Under the pieces are notes generated by a model. The model searched no databases, was not told the origin of the DNA, and worked only from the letters and a program-made list of their open reading frames with translations. This document shows positions 55,901 to 64,000 of a DNA stretch of 64,000 nucleotides, one piece after another (position 1 is the stretch's first letter; each line of letters begins with the position of its first letter). A program made the translations under genes and the position numbers. Source of the DNA: Altica lythri (taxonomy: Eukaryota > Arthropoda > Insecta > Coleoptera > Chrysomelidae); NCBI GenBank assembly GCA_964028335.1, contig CAXIIO010000436.1, forward strand, positions 310,001 to 374,000. Direction: 5' to 3'.

Positions 55901-56278
55901 ACCTCAATAGCATTAATAGCATCAATAACATCAATAGCATCAATAGCATCAATAGCATCAACAGCATCAATAACATCAATAACATCAATAACATCAATAG
56001 CATCAATAACATCAATAACATCAAAAACATCAATAACATCAATAGCATCAATAACATCAATAACATCAATAGCATCAATAGCATCAATAGCATCAATAAC
56101 ATCAATAACATCAATAGCATCAATAGCATCAATAACATCAATAACATCAATAGCATCAATAGCATCAATAACATCAATAGCATCAATAGCATCAATAACA
56201 TCAATAACATCAATAGCATTAATAACATCAATAGCATCAATAACATCAATAACATCAATAACATCCATAACATCAATA

Positions 56279-56458
56279 GCATCAACAGCATCAATGGCAT
56301 CAATAACATCAATAACATCAATAACATCAATAACATTAATAACATCAATAACATCAATAACATCAATAGCATCAACAGCATCAATGGCATCAATAACATC
56401 AATAACATCAATAACATCAATAACATTAATAACATCAATAACATCAATAACATCAATA
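56279..56458 (+). repeat. Local 90-bp duplication inside M2
   Basis: The gcatcaaca-gcatcaatg pair occurs twice, with gcatcaatg at 56288 and 56378, each time followed by gcatcaata, A-type monomers and acattaata. All other M2 copies have one gcatcaatg. Confidence 0.8.
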
Positions 56459-59400
56459 ACATCAATAACATCAATAGCATCAATAACATCAATAACATTA
56501 ATAGCATCAATAGCATCAATAGCATCAATAACATCAATACCATCAATAGCATCAATACCATCAATAGCATCAATAACATCAATAGCATCAATAACATCAA
56601 TAGCATCAATAACATCAATAGCATCAATAACATCAATAGCATCAATAACATCAATAACATTAATAGCATCAATAGCATCAATAACATCAATAGCATCAAT
56701 AACATCAATAGCATCAATAACATCAATAGCATCAATAGCATCAATAACATCAATAGCATCAATAGCATCAATAACATCAATAGCATCAATAGCATCAATA
56801 GCATCAATAGCATCAATAGCAGCAATAACATCAATAACATCAATAGCATCAATAGCATCAATAGCATTAATAACATCAATAGCATCAATAGCATCAATAG
56901 CATCAATAACATCAATAACATCAATAGCGTCAATAGCATCAATAGCATCAATAGCATCAATAACATCAATAACATTAATAACATCAATAGCACCAATAAC
57001 ATCAATAACATCAATAACATCAATAGCATCAATAGCATCAATAGCATCAATAACATCAATAACATCAATAGCATCAATAGCATCAATAACATCAATAGCA
57101 TCAATAGCATCAATAGCATCAATAGCATCAATAACATCAATAACATCAATAACATCAATAGCATCAATAACATCAATAACATCAAAAACATCAATAACAT
57201 CAATAGCATCAATAACATCAATAACATCAATAGCATCAATAGCATCAATAGCATCAATAACATCAATAACATCAATAGCATCAATAGCATCAATAACATC
57301 AATAACATCAATAGCATCAATAACATCAATAGCATTAATAACATCAATAACATCAATAACATCAATAACATCAATAACATTAATAACATCAATAACATCA
57401 ATAACATCAATATCATCAATAGCATCAATAACATCAATAACATCAATAGCATCAATAACATCAATAACATCAATAACATCAATAACATCAATAACATTAA
57501 TAACATCAATAACATCAATAACATCAATAACATCAATAGCATCAATAACATCAATAACATCAATAGCATCAATAACATCAATAACATCAATAACATCAAT
57601 AACATCAATAACATCAATAACATCAATAACATTAATAACATCAATAACATCAATAACATCAATAACATCAATAACATCAATAACATCAATAACATCAATA
57701 GCATTAATAACATCAATAGCATCAATAACATCAATAGCATCAATAACATCAATAGCATCAATAACATCAATAGCATCAATAACATCAATAGCATCAATAA
57801 CATCAATAGCATCAATAGCATCAATAGCATCAATAACATCAATAACATCAATAGCATCAATAACATCAATAGCATTAATAACATCAATAACATCAATAAC
57901 ATCAATAACATCAATAACATCAATAACATCAATAACATTAATAACATCAATAACATCAATAACATCAATAACATCAATAGCATCAATAACATCAATAACA
58001 TCAATAGCATCAATAACATCAATAACATCAATAGCATCAATAACATCAATAGCATCAATAACATCAATAGCATCAATAACATCAATAACATCAATAACAT
58101 CAATAACATCAATAGCATTAATAACATCAATAGCATCAATAACATCAATAACATCAATAATATCCATAACATCAATAGCATCAACAGCATCAATAACATC
58201 CATAACATCAATAGCATCAACAGCATCAATAGCATCAATAACATCAATAACATCAATAACATCAATAACATTAATAACATCAATAACATCAATAACATCA
58301 ATAACATCAATAGCATCAATAACATCAATAACATCAATAGCATCAATAACATCAATAGCATCAATAACATCAATAACATCAATAACATCAATAACATCAA
58401 TAACATTAATAACATCAATAACATCAATAACATCAATAACATCAATAACATCAATAACATCAATAACATCAATAGCATTAATAACATCAATAGCATCAAT
58501 AACATCAATAGCATCAATAACATCAATAGCATCAATAACATCAATAGCATCAATAACATCAATAGCATCAATAACATCAATAACATCAATAACATCAATA
58601 ACATCAATAGCATTAATAACATCAATAGCATCAATAACATCAATAACATCAATAACATCCATAACATCAATAGCATCAACAGCATTAATAACATCCATAA
58701 CATCAATAGCATCAACAGCATCAATAGCATCAATAACATCAATAACATCAATAACATCAATAACATTAATAACATCAATAACATCAATAACATCAATAAC
58801 ATCAATAACATCAATAGCATCAATAGCATCAATAACATCAATAGCATCAATAGCATCAATAGCATCAATAGCATCAATAACATCAATAACATCAATAGCA
58901 TCAATAGCATCAATAGCATCAATAACATCAATAGCATCAATAACATCAATAACATCAATAGCGTCAATAGCATCAATAGCATCAATAGCATCAATAGCCT
59001 CAATAACATCAATAACATTAATAACATCAATAGCACCAATAACATCAATAACATCAATAACATCAATAGCATCAATAGCATCAATAGCATCAATAACATC
59101 AATAACATCAATAGCATCAATAGCATCAATAACATCAATAGCATCAATAGCATCAATAGCATCAATAGCATCAATAACATCAATAACATCAATAACATCA
59201 ATAGCATCAATAACATCAATAACATCAAAAACATCAATAACATCAATAGCATCAATAACATCAATAACATCAATAGCATCAATAGCATCAATAGCATCAA
59301 TAACATCAATAACATCAATAGCATCAATAGCATCAATAACATCAATAACATCAATAGCATCAATAACATCAATAGCATTAATAACATCAATAACATCAAT

Positions 59401-59995
59401 AACATCAATAACATCAATAACATCAATAACATTAATAACATCAATAACATCAATAACATCAATAACATCAATAGCATCAATAACATCAATAACATCAATA
59501 GCATCAATAACATCAATAACATCAATAACATCAATAACATCAATAACATTAATAACATCAATAACATCAATAACATCAATAACATCAATAACATCAATAA
59601 CATCAATAACATCAATAGCATTAATAACATCAATAGCATCAATAACATCAATAGCATCAATAACATCAATAGCATCAATAACATCAATAGCATCAATAAC
59701 ATCAATAGCATCAATAACATCAATAGCATCAATAACATCAATAGCATCAATAGCATCAATAACATCAATAGCATCAATAGCATCAATAACATCAATAGCA
59801 TCAATAGCATCAATAGCATCAATAGCATCAATAGCATCAATAACATCAATAACATCAATAGCATCAATAGCATCAATAGCATCAATAACATCAATAACAT
59901 CAATAGCATCAATAACATCAATAACATCAATAACATCAATAACATCAATAACATCAATAGCATCAATAGCATCAATAACATCAATAGCATCAATA

Positions 59996-62900
59996 ACGTC
60001 AATGACATCAATAACATCAATAACATCACTAACATCAATAACATCAATAACATCAATAACATCAATAACATCAATAACATCAATAACATCAATAACATCA
60101 ATAGCATCAATAGCATCAATAGCATCAATAACATCAATAACATCAATAGCATCAATAGCATCAATAACATCAATAGCATCAATAGCATCAATAACATCAA
60201 TAACATCAATAGCATTAATAACATCAATAGCATCAATAACATCAATAACATCAATAACATCCATAACATCAATAGCATCAACAGCATCAATGGCATCAAT
60301 AACATCAATAACATCAATAACATCAATAACATTAATAACATCAATAACATCAATAACATCAATAACATCAATAACATCAATAGCATCAATAACATCAATA
60401 ACATTAATAGCATCAATAGCATCAATAGCATCAATAACATCAATACCATCAATAGCATCAATACCATCAATAGCATCAATAACATCAATAGCATCAATAA
60501 CATCAATAGCATCAATAACATCAATAGCATCAATAACATCAATAGCATCAATAACATCAATAACATTAATAGCATCAATAGCATCAATAACATCAATAAC
60601 ATCAATAGCATCAATAACATCAATAGCATCAATAGCATCAATAACATCAATAGCATCAATAGCATCAATAACATCAATAGCATCAATAGCATCAATAGCA
60701 TCAATAGCATCAATAGCATCAATAACATCAATAACATCAATAGCATCAATAGCATCAATAGCATCAATAACATCAATAGCATCAATAGCATCAATAACAT
60801 CAATAACATCAATAGCGTCAATAGCATCAATAGCATCAATAGCATCAATAACATCAATAACATTAATAACATCAATAGCACCAATAACATCAATAACATC
60901 AATAACATCAATAGCATCAATAGCATCAATAGCATCAATAACATCAATAACATCAATAGCATCAATAGCATCAATAACATCAATAGCATCAATAGCATCA
61001 ATAGCATCATTAGCATCAATAACATCAATAACATCAATAACATCAATAGCATCAATAACATCAATAACATCAAAAACATCAATAACATCAATAGCATCAA
61101 TAACATCAATAACATCAATAGCATCAATAGCATCAATAGCATCAATAACATCAATAACATCAATAGCATCAATAGCATCAATAACATCAATAACATCAAT
61201 AACATCAATAACATCAATAGCATTAATAACATCAATAGCATCAATAACATCAATAACATCCATAACATCAATAGCATCAACAGCATCAATAACATCCATA
61301 ACATCAATAGCATCAACAGCATCAATAGCATCAATAACATCAATAACATCAATAACATCAATAACATTAATAACATAAATAACATCAATAACATCAATAA
61401 CATCAATAGCATCAATAACATCAATAACATCAATAGCATCAATAACATCAATAACATCAATAACATCAATAACATCAATAACATTAATAACATCAATAAC
61501 ATCAATAACATCAATAACATCAATAACATCAATAACATCAATAACATCAATAACATCAATAGCATTAATAACATCAATAGCATCAATAACATCAATAGCA
61601 TCAATAACATCAATAGCATCAATAACATCAATAGCATCAATAACATCAATAGCATCAATAACATCAATAGCATCAATAGCATCAATAGCATCAATAACAT
61701 CAATAACATCAATAGCATCAATAACATCAATAGCATTAATAACATCAATAACATCAATAACATCAATAACATTAATAACATCAATAACATCAATAACATC
61801 AATAACATCAATAGCATCAATAACATCAATAACATCAATAGCATCAATAACATCAATAACATCAATAGCATCAATAACATCAATAGCATCAATAACATCA
61901 ATAGCATCAATAACATCAATAACATCAATAACATCAATAACATCAATAGCATTAATAACATCAATAGCATCAATAACATCAATAACATCAATAACATCCA
62001 TAACATCAATAGCATCAACAGCATCAATAACATCCATAACATCAATAGCATCAACAGCATCAATAGCATCAATAACATCAATAACATCAATAACATCAAT
62101 AACATTAATAACATCAATAACATCAATAACATCAATAACATCAATAGCATCAATAACATCAATAACATCAATAGCATCAATAACATCAATAGCATCAATA
62201 ACATCAATAACATCAATAACATCAATAACATCAATAACATTAATAACATCAATAACATCAATAACATCAATAACATCAATAACATCAATAACATCAATAA
62301 CATCAATAGCATTAATAACATCAATAGCATCAATAACATCAATAGCATCAATAACATCAATAGCATCAATAACATCAATAGCATCAATAACATCAATAGC
62401 ATCAATAACATCAATAACATCAATAACATCAATAACATCAATAGCATTAATAACATCAATAGCATCAATAACATCAATAACATCCATAACATCAATAGCA
62501 TCAACAGCATCAATAACATCCATAACATCAATAGCATCAACAGCATCAATAGCATCAATAACATCAATAACATCAATAACATCAATAACATTAATAACAT
62601 CAATAACATCAATAACATCAATAACATCAATAACATCAATAGCATCAATAGCATCAATAACATCAATACCATCAATAGCATCAATAGCATCAATAGCATC
62701 AATAGCATCAATAACATCAATAACATCAATAGCATCAATAGCATCAATAGCATCAATAACATCAATAGCATCAATAGCATCAATAACATCAATAACATCA
62801 ATAGCGTCAATAGCATCAATAGCATCAATAGCATCAATAACATCAATAACAATAATAACATCAATAGCACCAATAACATCAATAACATCAATAACATCAA

Positions 62901-63550
62901 TAGCATCAATAGCATCAATAGCATCAATAACATCAATAACATCAATAGCATCAATAGCATCAATAACATCAATAGCATCAATAGCATCAATAGCATCAAT
63001 AGCATCAATAACATCAATAACATCAATAACATCAATAGCATCAATAACATCAATAACATCAAAAACATCAATAGCATCAATAACATCAATAACATCAATA
63101 ACATCCATAACATCAATAGCATCAATAACATCAATAACATCAATAGCATCAATAGCATCAATAGCATCAATAACATCAATAACATCAATAGCATCAATAG
63201 CATCAATAACATCAATAACATCAATAGCATCAATAACATCAATAGCATTAATAACATCAATAACATCAATAACATCAATAACATCAATAACATCAATAAC
63301 ATTAATAACATCAATAACATCAATAACATCAATAACATCAATAGCATCAATAACATCAATAACATCAATAGCATCAATAACATCAATAACATCAATAACA
63401 TCAATAACATCAATAACATTAATAACATCAATAACATCAATAACATCAATAACATCAATAACATCAATAACATCAATAACATCAATAGCATTAATAACAT
63501 CAATAGCATCAATAACATCAATAGCATCAATAACATCAATAGCATCAATA
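59996..63550 (+). repeat. HOR unit with three doublet sites before J
   Basis: M1 59996, M2 from 60257 (+261), M3 60446 (+450), M4 60815, M5 60878, M6 61067, doublets 61256/61292, 61994 and 62480/62516, M4 62804, acaataata 62849, M5 62867, M6 63056. An isolated acataaata lies at 61373. The extra doublet site makes the B half longer (M5 to M5 1,989 bp). Confidence 0.83.
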
Positions 63551-63846
63551 GCATCAATGCATCAATAACATCAATAACATCAATAGCATCAATAGCATCA
63601 ATAACATCAATAGTATCAATAGCATCAATAGCATCAATAACATCAATAGCATCAATAACATCAATAACATCAATAGCATCAATAACATCAATAGCATCAA
63701 TAACATCAATAGCATCAATAAAATCATTAACATAAATAACATCAATAACATCAATAGCATCAATAACATCAATAACATCAATAGCATCAATAACATCAAT
63801 AACATCAATAACATCCATAACATTAATAGCATCAACAGCATCAATG
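63551..63846 (+). repeat. Junction module J copy 12 (296 bp)
   Basis: 8-bp monomer 63551-63558, aaatcatta 63721 (+170), end 63846; 684 bp after M5. It shares acattaata after acatccata with copy 10. Confidence 0.86.
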
Positions 63847-64000
63847 GCATCAATAACATCAATAGCATCAATAGCATCAATAACATCAATAACATCAATA
63901 ACATCAATAACATCAATAGCATCAATAACATCAATAACATCAATAGCATCAATAACATCAATAACATCAATAACATCAATAACATCAATAGCATCAATAG

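Larger units (their letters stand above)
54614..59995 (+). repeat. Composite block: HOR start, J cluster, joint, A half without M1, full B half
   Basis: M1 54614, M2 from 54875 (+261), acatcaaaa 55253, 8-bp monomers 55343 and 55405, M4 55782, M5 55845, joint at 55890. Then an A half without M1: acatccata 56261, M3 near 56539, M5 56990, M6 57179. A B half follows: doublets at about 58160/58196 (the first is atatccata) and 58655, M4 58961, M5 59033, M6 59222. No gene is seen. Confidence 0.78.
1..64000 (+). repeat. 9-bp tandem satellite array (RCATCAATA), whole window
   Basis: Every part of the window reads as head-to-tail acatcaata or gcatcaata monomers with scattered single-base variants. No stretch of unique sequence longer than a monomer was seen, and no monomer is inverted. 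The first base (A or G) is the main polymorphism and forms non-random strings: blocks of seven or eight A-type, blocks of five or six G-type, and alternating runs. The strand is very asymmetric: G is almost confined to monomer position 1 on the plus strand. Only 22 monomers are not exactly 9 bp long: eighteen 8-bp gcatcaat monomers and single events at 6616, 12570, 37449 and 55890. Both window ends lie inside the array. Eukaryotic heterochromatic satellite is the best interpretation; the chromosomal context is not visible. Confidence 0.99.

Noticed and set aside
55408..63818. Overlapping minus-strand frames of 2,566 and 2,644 codons (I-D-V/A and L-M-L repeats)
   Set aside because: Two different frames of the same strand are open over the same bases, along with plus-strand frames. 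The poly L-M-L product would be implausibly hydrophobic, and the frame is set only by indels.
1..64000. CRISPR array
   Set aside because: Repeats are 9 bp, contiguous, and have no unique spacers.
1..64000. Telomeric repeat array
   Set aside because: The monomer lacks the G-run of known telomeric repeats, is degenerate and HOR-structured, and has no terminal or subtelomeric transition in the window.
1..64000. Threonine-rich T-S-I repeat as an antifreeze or ice-binding protein
   Set aside because: There is no T-x-T spacing within a defined coil length, no signal peptide and no bounded reading frame; the resemblance comes from the tripeptide period alone.
1..64000. tRNA, rRNA or other structured RNA genes, inverted repeats or G-quadruplexes
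   Set aside because: All monomers have one orientation and the plus strand is nearly G-free outside one position. I saw no hairpin-forming arms or G-runs.
1..64000. Assembly or simulation artefact (collapsed or invented repeat)
   Set aside because: Cannot be excluded from sequence alone, but inherited private variants, exact marker spacings and nested duplications with different ages look like biological evolution of a satellite. Read-depth and spanning-read checks would decide.

Overview
The window is one uninterrupted tandem satellite. All 64,000 bases are head-to-tail copies, in a single orientation, of a 9-bp monomer RCATCAATA (acatcaata or gcatcaata; reverse complement TATTGATGY). That is about 7,110 monomers. 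I see no gene, RNA gene, transposon, CRISPR array or unique sequence, and the array runs off both ends. A multi-kilobase, single-orientation, AT-rich (2-3 G/C per 9 bp) satellite of this size suggests a eukaryotic nuclear genome, in centromeric, pericentromeric, subtelomeric or sex/B-chromosome heterochromatin. The species and chromosomal location cannot be read from the sequence.

The array is not featureless. Rare variant monomers recur in a fixed order at fixed distances and define a higher-order repeat (HOR). I use these marker names: M1 = acgtcaatg, followed 27 bp later by acatcacta; M2 = acatccata then gcatcaaca then gcatcaatg; M3 = a pair of ccatcaata monomers 18 bp apart; M4 = gcgtcaata; M5 = gcaccaata; M6 = acatcaaaa; M7 = a doublet of acatccata/gcatcaaca 36 bp apart. 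A complete unit (for example 32868-36629, 3,762 bp, 418 monomers) reads M1, M2 (+261), M3 (+450), M4, M5 (63 bp after M4), M6 (189 bp after M5), M7, M7 (about 495 bp later), then M4-M5-M6 again, then the next M1. The unit is therefore two related halves of about 1.9 kb, A and B, that share the M4-M5-M6 end.

A second element, called junction module J here, interrupts the HOR. It starts with an 8-bp monomer (gcatcaat, one base lost), has gtatcaata soon after, an AT-only-like patch (aaatcatta then acataaata) at exactly +170, and normally ends at gcatcaatg 296 bp from its start. Twelve copies carry the +170 patch, and six more 8-bp monomers are partial or rearranged versions. A related upstream module K (acatcatta then acataaata, normally 225 bp before an 8-bp monomer) occurs six times.

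Layout: 1-10249, HOR units with one 7-bp breakpoint monomer at 6616. 10250-23858, rearranged, rich in J and K. 23859-40131, 16 kb of HOR without J. 40132-47711, J/K-rich. 47712-54137, HOR. 54138-55889, J cluster copied from about 42.2-44.6 kb. 55890-63550, HOR related to 47.7-54.1 kb. 63551-64000, another J. Shared rare variants allow several recent duplications and two recombination joints to be placed to within a monomer or so.

Very long open frames exist in four of the six frames only because the period (9) is a multiple of 3 and the monomer has stops in just two frames. I regard none as genes. HOR names, module names and duplication histories are my inference from marker positions read by eye. 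An alignment or dot plot would be needed for exact identities.
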